Positions 42,734 through 51,450 of a stretch of DNA of 51,450 nt are shown piece by piece (the stretch's first letter is position 1; each line of letters begins with the position of its first letter). The notes below the pieces were generated by a model. That model did no database searches, was not told the DNA's origin, and worked only from the letters and a program-made list of their open reading frames with translations. The translations under genes were made by a program, and so were the position numbers. Source of the stretch: Flavobacteriaceae bacterium (lineage in GTDB: Bacteria; Bacteroidota; Bacteroidia; Flavobacteriales; Flavobacteriaceae); the NCBI GenBank assembly GCA_017858055.1, contig JAFMCA010000016.1, positions 1 to 51,450 on the forward strand, in the 5' to 3' direction.

Positions 42734-43087
42734 ATGGCTATAATCATTACTGACGAATGTATCAATTGCGGAGCCTGTGAACCAGAATGCCCCAACACTG
42801 CGATTTACGAAGGCGCAGAGGATTGGCGATATCAAGATGGCACCTCACTCACTGGTGAAGTTGTTTTACCCAATGGCAAACAGGTCAATGCAGAGATTTT
42901 TCAAGAGCCTGTTTCTGATGAATACTACTTCATAGTTCCTGATAAATGTACCGAATGCAAAGGATTTCATGAGGAACCTCAATGTGCTGCAGTTTGTCCT
43001 GTTGATTGTTGTGTGCCGGATGAAAACCACGTAGAGTCCGAAGAAACCTTACTTAGCAAACAACGATTTATGCATTCAAAAGATTGA
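42734..43087 (+). CDS. 4Fe-4S dicluster ferredoxin
   Basis: This small electron carrier (117 residues) has two cluster motifs: [12 protein letters not shown] near the N-terminus and [18 protein letters not shown] with CC following, the longer-spaced second motif of YfhL/FdxN-like ferredoxins. I use ATG 42734 ([13 protein letters not shown]) because of the promoter position. Its 3' end overlaps the convergent YdjC-like gene by 20 nt. Confidence 0.94.
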   Translation: MAIIITDECINCGACEPECPNTAIYEGAEDWRYQDGTSLTGEVVLPNGKQVNAEIFQEPVSDEYYFIVPDKCTECKGFHEEPQCAAVCPVDCCVPDENHVESEETLLSKQRFMHSKD

Positions 43088-43910
43088 GAATTTCTGGGCT
43101 TCTCCAATTGATCAATTGAATGTTATTTTCCTCTAGCTTCCTTTTGCAATGGGCACTACTAAAATACGTCGCGTCCTGAGCTCGCCATTCATCGCCAAAA
43201 TTTGGATGATCTATAGTTATTTGTTGCATTTCAGCGCTAGCTAAAGCCGGATGAATCAATAAAATCGAAATTCCATCCCCTAAAGAGTCCAACAGGCGAT
43301 CATAAAATTGAGGTAGTCCACCATTTTCAAATTCCTGGTAAGATGCCATAAAAACATTTTCGATACACCCTTTTTCAGGGACTCTAAAGTTACTGGGAGA
43401 TTCTCCAGTATAGGAAATGAGACTTTTGCTGAGTAATATAGGCAAATGGTATTCTTTTCCCAGTTCAATATATAAATCAATCAGATCTTGTCGAATACCC
43501 AAGGTGTACATGTGCGAATCCAGATGTGTTGGTTTTAGCCCTAAAGACAGGGCAAAGTCAATTTGATTTTTTAATTCCTTGCGAACCTCTTCAATTTTTG
43601 CGGAATCTCGAATAGGCTCTCGTTTTCCATAAAAATAGCCATTGGGATCAACAAGAGAAGGAATTTCTGTAGCTGGAGAACAAGGTCGGAACGGGTAGGT
43701 TTTCCACTCCCCAGTAAGTGTAAGATGAATACCGTAATCAACCTCTGGATGTTGGAGACAAAATTGAGCCATTTCATAAAACCACGGACAAGGAACCATT
43801 AGGCTTACTGAGGAGATGGAGCCTTCCAAAAGACCTATTTGAGTGGCTTTATTTTCAGACCATGCCATGCCAGCATCGTCTGCATGAATAATTAAATATT
43901 TATTTTTCAT
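43068..43910 (-). CDS. YdjC/ChbG-type carbohydrate deacetylase
   Basis: This 280-residue protein is of the YdjC family (ChbG/HpnK), which removes acetyl groups from N-acetylated sugars such as chito-oligosaccharides. The family start [17 protein letters not shown] supplies the metal-binding Asp pair; [10 protein letters not shown] and THLDSHMY supply His ligands. Whether the sugar is chitin-derived or from a cell-surface polymer is unknown. It diverges from ychF. Confidence 0.9.
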   Translation of the reverse strand: MKNKYLIIHADDAGMAWSENKATQIGLLEGSISSVSLMVPCPWFYEMAQFCLQHPEVDYGIHLTLTGEWKTYPFRPCSPATEIPSLVDPNGYFYGKREPIRDSAKIEEVRKELKNQIDFALSLGLKPTHLDSHMYTLGIRQDLIDLYIELGKEYHLPILLSKSLISYTGESPSNFRVPEKGCIENVFMASYQEFENGGLPQFYDRLLDSLGDGISILLIHPALASAEMQQITIDHPNFGDEWRAQDATYFSSAHCKRKLEENNIQLINWRSPEILNLLNA

Positions 43911-43947
43911 ACGACTAAATCTAGTAATCTTTTTTGTTTCGTAAATT

Positions 43948-43955
43948 CAAATGTA
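43948..43955 (-). promoter_or_regulatory. -7 element for the YdjC-like gene
   Basis: TACATTTG on the minus strand is 37 nt before the ATG at 43910, the same distance as for the LuxC-like gene. Confidence 0.5.
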
Positions 43956-43965
43956 AAAGAAAGAT

Positions 43966-43973
43966 TACTTTTG
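43966..43973 (+). promoter_or_regulatory. -7 element for ychF
   Basis: TACTTTTG on the plus strand is 16 nt before the ATG at 43990. No TTG lies 18-21 nt upstream. With the element at 43948-43955 it makes another back-to-back promoter pair. Confidence 0.5.
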
Positions 43974-43989
43974 CCGAAAATTATTCATT

Positions 43990-45084
43990 ATGAGAGCAGG
44001 AATTGTAGGTTTACCCAACGTTGGAAAATCAACCTTGTTTAATTGTCTTTCCAATGCCAAGGCTCAAAGCGCAAATTTTCCTTTTTGCACGATAGAACCC
44101 AATATCGGAGTGGTAAACGTTCCAGATTCCAGATTAGAAAAATTGGAAGAATTAGTCAAGCCAGAGCGAGTAGTTCCTGCTACTGTTGAAATCGTTGATA
44201 TTGCTGGTTTAGTGAAAGGCGCGAGTAAAGGAGAGGGTTTAGGAAATCAATTTTTAGCCAATATCCGTGAAACAGACGCAATTTTACATGTTTTGCGATG
44301 TTTTGATAACGACAATATTGTCCATGTGGACGGATCAGTAGATCCCATAAGAGATAAAGAAACAATTGATATAGAACTTCAATTGAAAGACCTAGAAACG
44401 GTCGAGAAGAAATTAGAAAAAGTAAGCCGTGCTGCACGTACAGGAAATAAAGAGGCCGCAAAAGAAAAAGAGATATTAGACAACTTGAAGTTGGCCCTTG
44501 AGCAAGCCAAAAACGTGAGAAGCCTGGAGTTCAAACAAGAAGATCGGAATCAATTTATTAAGCCATTGCAGTTGATAACTGACAAACCCGTACTTTATGT
44601 TTGCAATGTGGATGAAGGTGCAGCAAAAACAGGAAATGCCTATGTTGAAAAAGTCAAAACCTTTGTTGCTGACGAAGCAGCAGGATTGTTAATTCTTGCA
44701 GTAAGTATAGAGGCAGACATCAATGAATTAGATAGTTTTGAAGAACGCAAACTATTTTTAGAGGACTTAGGACTTGAAGAAGCAGGAGCAGCAAAATTGA
44801 TTCGCGCGGCCTATAAGCTTCTCAATCAGCAAACGTATTTCACTGCTGGAGAAAAAGAAGTTCGTGCTTGGACGGTCCCTGTAGGTGCAACAGCACCCCA
44901 AGCTGCTGGCGTGATTCATACGGATTTTGAAAAAGGTTTCATTCGGGCAGAAGTCATTAGTTACGATCATTATGTAGAATACGGTTCCGAAGCCAAAGTA
45001 AAAGAAGTTGGAAAAATGCGTGTAGAGGGCAAGGAATATATCGTACACGATGGGGATGTAATGCATTTTCGATTTAACGTATAG
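43990..45084 (+). CDS. ychF: Redox-regulated ATPase YchF (Obg family)
   Basis: This is a ribosome-associated P-loop ATPase conserved across bacteria. G1 is GLPNVGKSTLFN, G3 is DIAGLVKGASKGEGLGN, and NVDE is the altered G4 that gives ATP over GTP preference. The C-terminal TGS domain is present and ends HDGDVMHFRFNV. The 364 residues match. A yhhN-like gene follows 20 nt later. Confidence 0.97.
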   Translation: MRAGIVGLPNVGKSTLFNCLSNAKAQSANFPFCTIEPNIGVVNVPDSRLEKLEELVKPERVVPATVEIVDIAGLVKGASKGEGLGNQFLANIRETDAILHVLRCFDNDNIVHVDGSVDPIRDKETIDIELQLKDLETVEKKLEKVSRAARTGNKEAAKEKEILDNLKLALEQAKNVRSLEFKQEDRNQFIKPLQLITDKPVLYVCNVDEGAAKTGNAYVEKVKTFVADEAAGLLILAVSIEADINELDSFEERKLFLEDLGLEEAGAAKLIRAAYKLLNQQTYFTAGEKEVRAWTVPVGATAPQAAGVIHTDFEKGFIRAEVISYDHYVEYGSEAKVKEVGKMRVEGKEYIVHDGDVMHFRFNV

Positions 45085-45104
45085 TTCAGGCAAAGGGGAT
45101 CCCT

Positions 45105-45743
45105 ATGAATTTCATAAGATTTCAATCCCTCATTCTAGTTTCAGCAGGGATAGCTATCCTTCTGGACAGCATAAATTCCATTGGATTTTTACTTTTCAAA
45201 CCCCTTACTAGTTTTTTAATTCTTTTCCTCCCTATTCTATTCAAAGCTCCCTCTGAAAAAGCTTATGCAAAGCCTATTGTCATAGGTTTACTGTTTTGTC
45301 TTTTGGGGGATACCTTTTTGCTTTTTGAATCGTATTTCGTTTTTGGATTAAGTGCTTTTTTGATAGGGCATTTGTTTTTTCTGTTTGCTTTTGTAAAAAA
45401 GCAGGGATGGCATAAAAATCTTATTCTTGGACTTTTATTAGTAATCGTTGCAGCTTCCCTTTGTGTGTTGATTCAAAAGAAGTTGAACGAACTTTTGCTT
45501 CCTGTCGTGCTCTACATGACGGTTATTGTTTTGATGAGTTGGCAGGGTTGGGGACTTGCGTTAAATTCAAAAACGAAAAACCTCAAGAATATAGGCGTTG
45601 GAGTATCGCTGTTTATGGTATCAGACACGCTATTGGCAATTAATAAATTTTATGTTCCTATTCCTTTCTCAGGAATATTCATTTTGGGAGCTTATTGGGG
45701 TGCAATTTATTTGATTGCCAAGTCCACGACTTCTTTGCCCTAA
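45105..45743 (+). CDS. YhhN/TMEM86-family membrane protein (lysoplasmalogenase-like)
   Basis: This 212-residue integral membrane protein has about eight hydrophobic helices. GLLFCLLGDTFLLFE and GHLFFLFAFV in the middle and SLFMVSDTLLAINKF near the end carry the conserved Asp residues of the YhhN family. The mammalian homologue TMEM86B cleaves lysoplasmalogens; bacterial roles are not established. It is likely in one transcript with ychF. Confidence 0.88.
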   Translation: MNFIRFQSLILVSAGIAILLDSINSIGFLLFKPLTSFLILFLPILFKAPSEKAYAKPIVIGLLFCLLGDTFLLFESYFVFGLSAFLIGHLFFLFAFVKKQGWHKNLILGLLLVIVAASLCVLIQKKLNELLLPVVLYMTVIVLMSWQGWGLALNSKTKNLKNIGVGVSLFMVSDTLLAINKFYVPIPFSGIFILGAYWGAIYLIAKSTTSLP

Positions 45744-45787
45744 TGCAAAAACTTTGGATCAGCTCGGGTCAGTCCATTCAATCCCCT

Positions 45788-45795
45788 TACTTTTG
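45788..45795 (+). promoter_or_regulatory. -7 element for the SulP gene
   Basis: TACTTTTG on the plus strand lies 24 nt before the TTG at 45820 and 45 nt after the yhhN stop. It supports 45820 as the SulP start rather than 45715. Confidence 0.5.
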
Positions 45796-45819
45796 CAGCT
45801 TAATTTAAAAAAACTGCGT

Positions 45820-47409
45820 TTGAAACCTTTTCAACTCATTGACAAATCTACAGGTGGAAGCCTAAAAAACGACATTTTATCTGGAATTACTGTTGCCCTA
45901 GCACTAGTGCCTGAGGCAGTTGCTTTTGCTTTCGTAGCAGGAGTTTCTCCTATCGTTGGTCTATACGGTGCTTTTATGATGGGTTTGATTACTTCTATAT
46001 TTGGGGGAAGACCAGGAATGATTTCAGGGGCAACAGGGGCCATGGCCGTAGTCATGGTTCATTTGGTTCAGCAAGGAAACACCTTGGGGGGATCAGAAAG
46101 TATGGGTTTACAATATTTGTTCATTACCCTGATTCTTGCTGGAGTTTTTCAAATATTAGCAGGTATTTTTCGCTTGGGGAAATTTGTTCGTATGATCCCG
46201 CATCCTGTTATGATGGGATTTGTAAATGGTCTGGCAATCGTTATTTTCACTTCTCAGTTAGGTATGTTTAAGAGGCAAGGAGAATGGCTGGAGGGAAATC
46301 CTTTGTATGTGATGATAGGACTGGTTCTAACTACGATGTTTATCATTTACGTTTTACCACGATTCACTAATAAAATTCCTGCTGCTTTAACTGCCATCGT
46401 CGTTGTTTCCGTGATTGTGATTTTTGGTGGAGTGGAAACCGAGACCGTTCGATCTTTTATTCAATCCAACGGAGGAGATGGTATTCAAGCAGGTTTGCCC
46501 ATGTTTCACTTCCCTACAGTAGCGTTTACTCTAGAAACCTTTCAATTTATCTTACCCTATGCCTTTATCTTGGCGGCAATTGGATTAATTGAGTCGTTAA
46601 TGACCTTATATCTCATAGACGAACTTACCGACTCTCACGGCAATGGAAATCGGGAATGCATTGCCCAAGGAGCTGCAAATACAATCAACGGTTTCTTTGG
46701 AGGGATGGGAGGCTGTGCAATGATCGGCCAGAGCATTATTAACATCAAATCTGGGGGTAGAGGAAGACTATCTGGAATAACTGCAGCGCTTGCCTTACTC
46801 GGCTTTATTTTGTTTGGCTCCAATTTAATTGAACAGGTTCCCATTGCTGCACTGGTAGGGGTGATGTTCATGGTTGTAATCGGGACCTTTGCCTGGAGTA
46901 CCTTTAAAGTGGTTAATAAAGTACCGAAACCTGATGTTATTGTGATCTTAATCGTGACGGTTCTTACCGTGATTTTCGATCTTGCGGTTGCTGTTTTGTC
47001 TGGAGTAATCGTTTCGTCCTTGGTATTTGCATGGGAAAACGCAAAGCGTATTCGGGCTCGAAAATACGTGGACGAATTTGGGGTAAAACATTACGAAATC
47101 TTCGGTCCGCTCTTTTTTGGATGTATTGAATTATTCAACACAAAATTCGATGTGCAGAACGATCCAGAGGAAGTCATCATCGACTTTAAAGAATCGAGGA
47201 TTGTTGATCAGTCGGCGATAGAGTGTATCAATAAACTGACGGAACGCTACCTTAAAAACGGTAAAAACATACATTTGAGACATCTTTCTCCTGATTGTGT
47301 AAAATTAATCAAGAAAGCAGAGAAAATCTGTGTCGTTAATGTTTTGGAAGACCCCGATTACTTTGTTGCTATCGATAACTTTCGACAAGCTCAAAATGCG
47401 TTAAACTAA
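45820..47409 (+). CDS. SulP-family anion transporter with STAS domain
   Basis: This 529-residue membrane transporter is of the SLC26/SulP family. The membrane part (about 14-400) carries DILSGITVALALVPEAVAFAFVAGVSP, the family sulfate-transport signature. The cytoplasmic STAS domain (about 430-525) contains VIIDFKESRIVDQSAI. Substrates may be bicarbonate, sulfate or other anions; the sequence does not decide. The start is TTG 45820 (MKPFQLIDKSTGG), because the longer frame from 45715 overlaps yhhN and contains the promoter. No carbonic anhydrase gene is next to it. Confidence 0.92.
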   Translation: MKPFQLIDKSTGGSLKNDILSGITVALALVPEAVAFAFVAGVSPIVGLYGAFMMGLITSIFGGRPGMISGATGAMAVVMVHLVQQGNTLGGSESMGLQYLFITLILAGVFQILAGIFRLGKFVRMIPHPVMMGFVNGLAIVIFTSQLGMFKRQGEWLEGNPLYVMIGLVLTTMFIIYVLPRFTNKIPAALTAIVVVSVIVIFGGVETETVRSFIQSNGGDGIQAGLPMFHFPTVAFTLETFQFILPYAFILAAIGLIESLMTLYLIDELTDSHGNGNRECIAQGAANTINGFFGGMGGCAMIGQSIINIKSGGRGRLSGITAALALLGFILFGSNLIEQVPIAALVGVMFMVVIGTFAWSTFKVVNKVPKPDVIVILIVTVLTVIFDLAVAVLSGVIVSSLVFAWENAKRIRARKYVDEFGVKHYEIFGPLFFGCIELFNTKFDVQNDPEEVIIDFKESRIVDQSAIECINKLTERYLKNGKNIHLRHLSPDCVKLIKKAEKICVVNVLEDPDYFVAIDNFRQAQNALN

Positions 47410-47428
47410 TAAAGCAAATAACAAGTAG

Positions 47429-48553
47429 TTAAGGAAGTAGCTCCTGCTTTAAAAATTCAATTTCTTGCTCTGAAAATGGTGTTTTATCTGTTCGATACAC
47501 ATCGTGAAACCAAATTTTTGGTATGGAATCAAAGGGTGTATTCCAAGAAGACCAGGGAAATATGGTGTTCGTTTTTCCAGATACAAATCCCCAGTTGATC
47601 GCATGAATTTGATTTTCCTTTAAAATGGGAAGGATCTTTTCAAATGTACTGCCATTTGTTCGAGCCATATATTCGGTACACAACAGCGGACGGTTGTATT
47701 TTTTGAGTTCTACAATTTTCTCTTTGACGATTTCAGGTTCATCATAGGCATGAAAGGAAATCACATCGGAGTTTTCCACCATAAATCGTTCAAGCGGTCG
47801 TAAAGCCCCTGGAGTACCCCACAATTTGTGGTTTCCTTGCCATAAACCAACCGTTAGCGGTTGGGAAGGATTTACTTCTCGTGCCCATCGCATTACTTTT
47901 TTTAGTAGGGAAAAGGCAAAGGTGTATTTGTCTTTTATTTCAATTTCTGCCCGTCCTGGTTGATTTGCAACATTGTCGGGTTCGTTGTACAAATCCCAAG
48001 CAACAACACGTGTATCGTTCGCAAAACGACCCATCACGCCTTTTATGTAATTTTTCAGCTCATGATGACGTAAAGAATCCCCTAAAATTGCAGCTCCAGG
48101 AGCTTGCACCCAGCCCGAATTATGAACAAAAGGAATAGGGTCGGGTTGCGTTCCTAGTTTAGGAATTGGATGCCATACATCGTCTAAAAGAACAAGCATT
48201 GTTTTGATGTTGTGTTTGTTTGCCAACGTTAGAAATTCATCTACACGACTCAAAAAACCCAAAGAATCTTGATCCCACAATAAATTGTGTAGGTAAACTC
48301 GATGTATTTTCATTCCCAATTCTGCCGACCATGCCAATTCACGGTCAATAGTTTCCCTGTCAAAGGTTGATTCTTGAAAAAATTCCAATTGGTTAATTGC
48401 AGTACTTGGATTGAAATTCGCTCCTGCCATCCAGCCCTGTTCTTTTTGCCATTCCCAGGCTTTAGCTTCCGACCAACGGGTTCCAATAGGGTCTGGTTTT
48501 TGACATTGAGTGAAAATTAGGGCGAATAAGGAAATATATACTACGGTTCTCAT
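47429..48553 (-). CDS. GH5-like cellulase-family lipoprotein
   Basis: This is an exported glycoside hydrolase with a lipoprotein signal (lipobox FTQC). The fold is a TIM barrel of clan GH-A, with acid/base Glu191 in WDLYNEPDN and nucleophile Glu294 in LLCTEYMAR. Sequence resembles GH5-like proteins and those annotated as 1,4-beta-xylanase in Bacteroidota. Substrate is unknown. It probably follows the Dabb gene in one transcript (20-nt gap). Confidence 0.9.
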   Translation of the reverse strand: MRTVVYISLFALIFTQCQKPDPIGTRWSEAKAWEWQKEQGWMAGANFNPSTAINQLEFFQESTFDRETIDRELAWSAELGMKIHRVYLHNLLWDQDSLGFLSRVDEFLTLANKHNIKTMLVLLDDVWHPIPKLGTQPDPIPFVHNSGWVQAPGAAILGDSLRHHELKNYIKGVMGRFANDTRVVAWDLYNEPDNVANQPGRAEIEIKDKYTFAFSLLKKVMRWAREVNPSQPLTVGLWQGNHKLWGTPGALRPLERFMVENSDVISFHAYDEPEIVKEKIVELKKYNRPLLCTEYMARTNGSTFEKILPILKENQIHAINWGFVSGKTNTIFPWSSWNTPFDSIPKIWFHDVYRTDKTPFSEQEIEFLKQELLP

Positions 48554-48573
48554 GAGTATGAAATTTTATAAAG

Positions 48574-48915
48574 TTAAATCGCTATGGAATCATGAACAAT
48601 AACTCGTTCCCACAGGTGAGCTGCTTCCTCGATGAACAAATTGTGAGTTGGATCGGTTTGATACGTGTTTTGTGCCTCCAAATCAGGAAAACTCATTGTA
48701 TAACAATAGGTAAACGAATTATCAACCACCTCTCTCTTCTCCGAAGCGGCAGGACATCCGAGATGATTTGCAATAGCTTGAGGGTTGGTCTGGATGAGCT
48801 TTTTGATTGCAGTTTCAAACTGAGATCGGTGCTGTTTGTTGTCCGGTTCTTTAAGCCAAAAGAAAACCACGTGTAATAAAGGTCCTGTAGTGTTTTGAAT
48901 AGAAGGAGATTCCAT
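48574..48915 (-). CDS. Dabb (stress-responsive A/B barrel) domain protein
   Basis: This 113-residue protein has the dimeric ferredoxin-like barrel fold (Dabb). Typical parts are LLHVVFFWLKEPD at the N-terminus, NSFTYCYTMSFPDLEAQNTYQTDP and HNLFIEEAAHLWERVIVHD at the end. Members appear in small-molecule enzymes and stress proteins. It sits just upstream of the GH5-like gene. It diverges from parE across a 164-nt gap that shows no exact -7 element. Confidence 0.9.
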   Translation of the reverse strand: MESPSIQNTTGPLLHVVFFWLKEPDNKQHRSQFETAIKKLIQTNPQAIANHLGCPAASEKREVVDNSFTYCYTMSFPDLEAQNTYQTDPTHNLFIEEAAHLWERVIVHDSIAI

Positions 48916-49079
48916 TAGAATTGTTGTTGATTAATAAAAAAGGGTTTGTTTCAAAGGGATGTATTTGTAACTGCTCTAAAATATAACTTTTTAACAAAAA
49001 AAAATCCAGAATTGTTGATTTCTTGAACATGAAATCCATCTTGTTTCCAAATGCAATAAGTATTTTAGCTGAAGATACC

Positions 49080-50945
49080 ATGGAACAACCAACAACCTAT
49101 ACCGAAGACAATATTCGTTCTCTTGATTGGAAGGAGCACATCCGAATGCGTCCTGGGATGTATATTGGAAAATTGGGAGATGGATCCTCACCAGATGATG
49201 GTATTTATATACTTCTTAAGGAAGTACTCGACAACTGTATCGATGAATATGTAATGGGTGCAGGAAAAACCATTGAAATTACCATCAAAGAAAATGTGGT
49301 TCGCGTTCGAGATTTTGGACGTGGAATTCCCTTAGGGAAAGTGGTTGATGTTGTTTCTAAAATGAATACCGGTGGGAAATACGATTCCAGAGCCTTCAAG
49401 AAATCGGTAGGCTTGAATGGGGTCGGAACCAAAGCAGTAAACGCCCTTTCGTCTAGCTTTATTGTTGAATCTACTCGAGATAAACAAAGCAAAAAAGCAA
49501 CCTTCAACTTTGGCGACCTTGTAGAGGATTCTCCTGTTCAAGAATCTTCAAGACGTAGAGGTACAAAAGTGGAGTTTATTCCTGATGTCACCATCTTCAA
49601 AAACTATAAATACCGTTTGGAGTATGTGGAACGCATGATTAAGAATTACGTATATCTTAATCCAGGTTTGACCATAGAACTTAACGGGGAAAAATTCTTT
49701 TCTGAAAACGGGTTAAAAGACTTACTTACGGACTATACCAATCCCTCCGACCTGCTGTATCCAATCATCCATATTAAAGGAGAGGATATTGAAGTGGCAT
49801 TAACCCACAGTAAAACGCAATACAGTGAAGAATACCAGTCATTTGTTAACGGACAACACACAACCCAAGGAGGAACGCATCAATCTGCATTTAGAGAAGG
49901 ACTTGTAAAAACCATAAGAGATCATTTTGGTAAAAATTACGAAGCATCGGACATTCGGAAATCTGTTATTTCAGCGGTTAGTATTAAGGTTATGGAGCCT
50001 GTCTTTGAATCGCAGACCAAAACTAAATTGGGATCGACAGAGATGGGTGACGGATTGCCATCTGTCCGCACCTATATCATTGATTTTTTATGCACCCAGT
50101 TAGATAATTATTTACACAAAAATCCTCAGGTTGCAGAGAGTATTCAGAAAAAAATCATTCAGGCTGAGCGAGAGCGAAAGGAACTTTCGGGGATAAGAAA
50201 GTTAGCTCGGGAACGTGCAAAAAAAGCAAGCCTACACAATAAAAAATTGCGTGATTGTAGAGTACATCTTCACGATCTCAAAAAGGATCGAAGACTGGAC
50301 TCAACTTTATTCATTACCGAGGGAGATTCCGCAAGTGGTTCTATTACCAAATCTAGGGATGTAAATACCCAAGCCGTGTTTAGCCTCAGAGGGAAGCCCC
50401 TCAACAGTTATGGCATGTCCAAGAAGATTGTTTACGAAAATGAGGAGTTTAATTTGCTACAAGCCGCATTAAATATCGAGGATGGTTTGGAAGAATTAAG
50501 GTACAATAACATAGTTATTGCCACAGATGCTGATGTAGATGGTATGCACATACGGCTTTTGCTGATTACTTTCTTTTTGCAGTTTTTTCCTGAATTGATC
50601 AAGGAAGGACATTTGTATATTCTTCAAACCCCCCTTTTTAGGGTACGAGACAAAAAGCAAACTTTTTATTGCTACAGTGAGCAAGAACGTCGTGAAGCCA
50701 TACAAAAATTGAACGGAAAACCTGAAATAACCCGTTTTAAGGGGCTAGGGGAGATCTCTCCGGATGAATTTAAATATTTTATCGGGGAAGACATTCGATT
50801 GGATCCTGTAATGTTGGATAAAACCACAACCATCGATCAACTTTTGGAGTTTTACATGGGAAAAAACACCCCAGACCGACAGAACTTCATCATTGAAAAT
50901 TTAAAAGTTGAATTGGATTTGTTGGAGGAAGCTGCAGAGGTGTAA
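49080..50945 (+). CDS. parE: Topoisomerase IV subunit B (GyrB/ParE family)
   Basis: This is the ATPase subunit of a type IIA topoisomerase. The Bergerat ATP site shows [16 protein letters not shown] and DFGRGIPLG; the TOPRIM region has EGDSASGS from E414. At 621 residues it is closer to ParE than to full GyrB, lacking the ~170-residue insert of many GyrBs, and a GyrA/ParC gene follows, so topoisomerase IV fits best. I use ATG 49080; an ATG at 49023 would add 19 residues with no family similarity. Confidence 0.93.
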   Translation: MEQPTTYTEDNIRSLDWKEHIRMRPGMYIGKLGDGSSPDDGIYILLKEVLDNCIDEYVMGAGKTIEITIKENVVRVRDFGRGIPLGKVVDVVSKMNTGGKYDSRAFKKSVGLNGVGTKAVNALSSSFIVESTRDKQSKKATFNFGDLVEDSPVQESSRRRGTKVEFIPDVTIFKNYKYRLEYVERMIKNYVYLNPGLTIELNGEKFFSENGLKDLLTDYTNPSDLLYPIIHIKGEDIEVALTHSKTQYSEEYQSFVNGQHTTQGGTHQSAFREGLVKTIRDHFGKNYEASDIRKSVISAVSIKVMEPVFESQTKTKLGSTEMGDGLPSVRTYIIDFLCTQLDNYLHKNPQVAESIQKKIIQAERERKELSGIRKLARERAKKASLHNKKLRDCRVHLHDLKKDRRLDSTLFITEGDSASGSITKSRDVNTQAVFSLRGKPLNSYGMSKKIVYENEEFNLLQAALNIEDGLEELRYNNIVIATDADVDGMHIRLLLITFFLQFFPELIKEGHLYILQTPLFRVRDKKQTFYCYSEQERREAIQKLNGKPEITRFKGLGEISPDEFKYFIGEDIRLDPVMLDKTTTIDQLLEFYMGKNTPDRQNFIIENLKVELDLLEEAAEV

Positions 50946-51088
50946 TAGATGAGGTAAAGGTGTTGTTCGTAACAAATTCTTTCCTTTTGCTTTGGTACTA
51001 AAAAAAAGACTTCTCAACGTCAATTTGTTAATTTCTTCATTGTTTTTTCCGATGCATTCTTAGGTCGATATAGTAAATTAGCTGCTTT

Positions 51089-51450
51089 ATGGAAGAATTC
51101 AAAGATTCAAGCATATCGGAAGATACTTCAGGGGACTCGTTAGTTCGTGTCACGGGCATGTACAAGGACTGGTTCTTGGATTATGCTTCTTATGTAATTT
51201 TAGAGCGAGCAGTACCCGCCATTGAAGACGGACTAAAACCCGTACAACGCAGGATCTTGCATTCCATGAAAGATTTAGATGATGGTCGTTACAATAAAGT
51301 AGCGAATATTGTAGGTCATACGATGCAATACCACCCGCATGGAGATGCTAGTATCGGGGACGCCATGGTTCAAATCGGCCAAAAAGAACTCCTCATCGAT
51401 ATGCAGGGGAACTGGGGGAATATCCTGACTGGGGATCGTGCGGCAGCCTC
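51089..51450 (+). CDS. parC: Topoisomerase IV subunit A (partial, cut by the window end)
   Basis: The first ~120 codons of a GyrA/ParC protein are present. After a polar leader (MEEFKDSSISEDTSGDS) come YKDWFLDYASYVILERAVPAIEDGLKPVQRRIL and VGHTMQYHPHGDASIGDAMVQIGQ, the DNA-cleavage-domain start with the quinolone-resistance region. The catalytic Tyr lies just past the window end. It follows parE by 143 nt, consistent with a parE-parC pair. Confidence 0.93.
   Translation, partial: MEEFKDSSISEDTSGDSLVRVTGMYKDWFLDYASYVILERAVPAIEDGLKPVQRRILHSMKDLDDGRYNKVANIVGHTMQYHPHGDASIGDAMVQIGQKELLIDMQGNWGNILTGDRAAA

Overview
The window looks like chromosomal DNA from a marine-type member of Bacteroidota, most likely Flavobacteriaceae. 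The DNA is AT-rich and densely coded, with no gene-free stretch over 300 bases. Start regions lack Shine-Dalgarno sequences. Fourteen intergenic sites match the Bacteroidota -7 promoter element TAnnTTTG, three of them with a TTG -33 element 18-20 nt upstream. Several gene families are typical of this group: BshA, DUF4834, DUF5362-like, PxpABC with an NRAMP-like protein, short SerA, Nth without its Fe-S cluster, and a NagZ-beta-lactamase fusion. I see no rRNA, tRNA, CRISPR array, insertion sequence or phage gene, so this reads as core genome. It contains two probable topoisomerase IV genes, the second cut by the window end.

Layout. 1-9.3 kb (+): a cell-wall amidase, an MCE/MlaD protein, a split heterodisulfide-reductase-like Fe-S pair with a small HAD protein between its genes, a conserved unknown, the NagZ-beta-lactamase fusion, and BshA for bacillithiol. 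9.3-18.3 kb (mostly -): a penicillin-acylase-like Ntn hydrolase; a compact operon of a PLP enzyme, a Kazal-type lipoprotein, a possible 30-residue membrane peptide and pterin dehydratase; then MnmE, a GNAT protein and an outer-membrane protein. 18.4-22.5 kb (+): DUF4834, a YfhO-like membrane protein and a flippase. 22.5-30.8 kb: UvrA, an ECF sigma factor with a 48-residue protein, Nth, Bcp, a DUF5362-like gene with an in-frame stop, a 483-residue conserved unknown, an MBL hydrolase and a membrane-anchored unknown.

30.8-37.8 kb (-): an esterase with a dihydroorotase homologue that has lost its metal ligands; the 5-oxoprolinase genes pxpA, pxpB and pxpC behind an NRAMP-like transporter that has lost the NRAMP metal ligands; TIGR02757 and LolD. 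37.9-43.9 kb: MsrA-FolE (+), then serine synthesis (SerC, SerA) and a LuxC-like reductase (-), with a ferredoxin divergent from the reductase and a YdjC-type deacetylase. 44-51.45 kb: YchF, YhhN, SulP, a GH5-like lipoprotein with a Dabb protein, ParE, and the start of ParC.

Shared themes are envelope and peptidoglycan turnover (amidase, NagZ fusion, LolD, MlaD, flippase), thiol and redox protection (BshA, Bcp, MsrA), DNA repair and topology (UvrA, Nth, ParE/ParC), and pyroglutamate salvage (Pxp). The most hypothesis-rich point is the NRAMP-fold protein in the pxp operon, which by sequence and context may carry 5-oxoproline rather than a metal. Promoter elements were also used to choose between start codons (msrA, dihydroorotase homologue, ferredoxin, SulP), and TTG starts are frequent.
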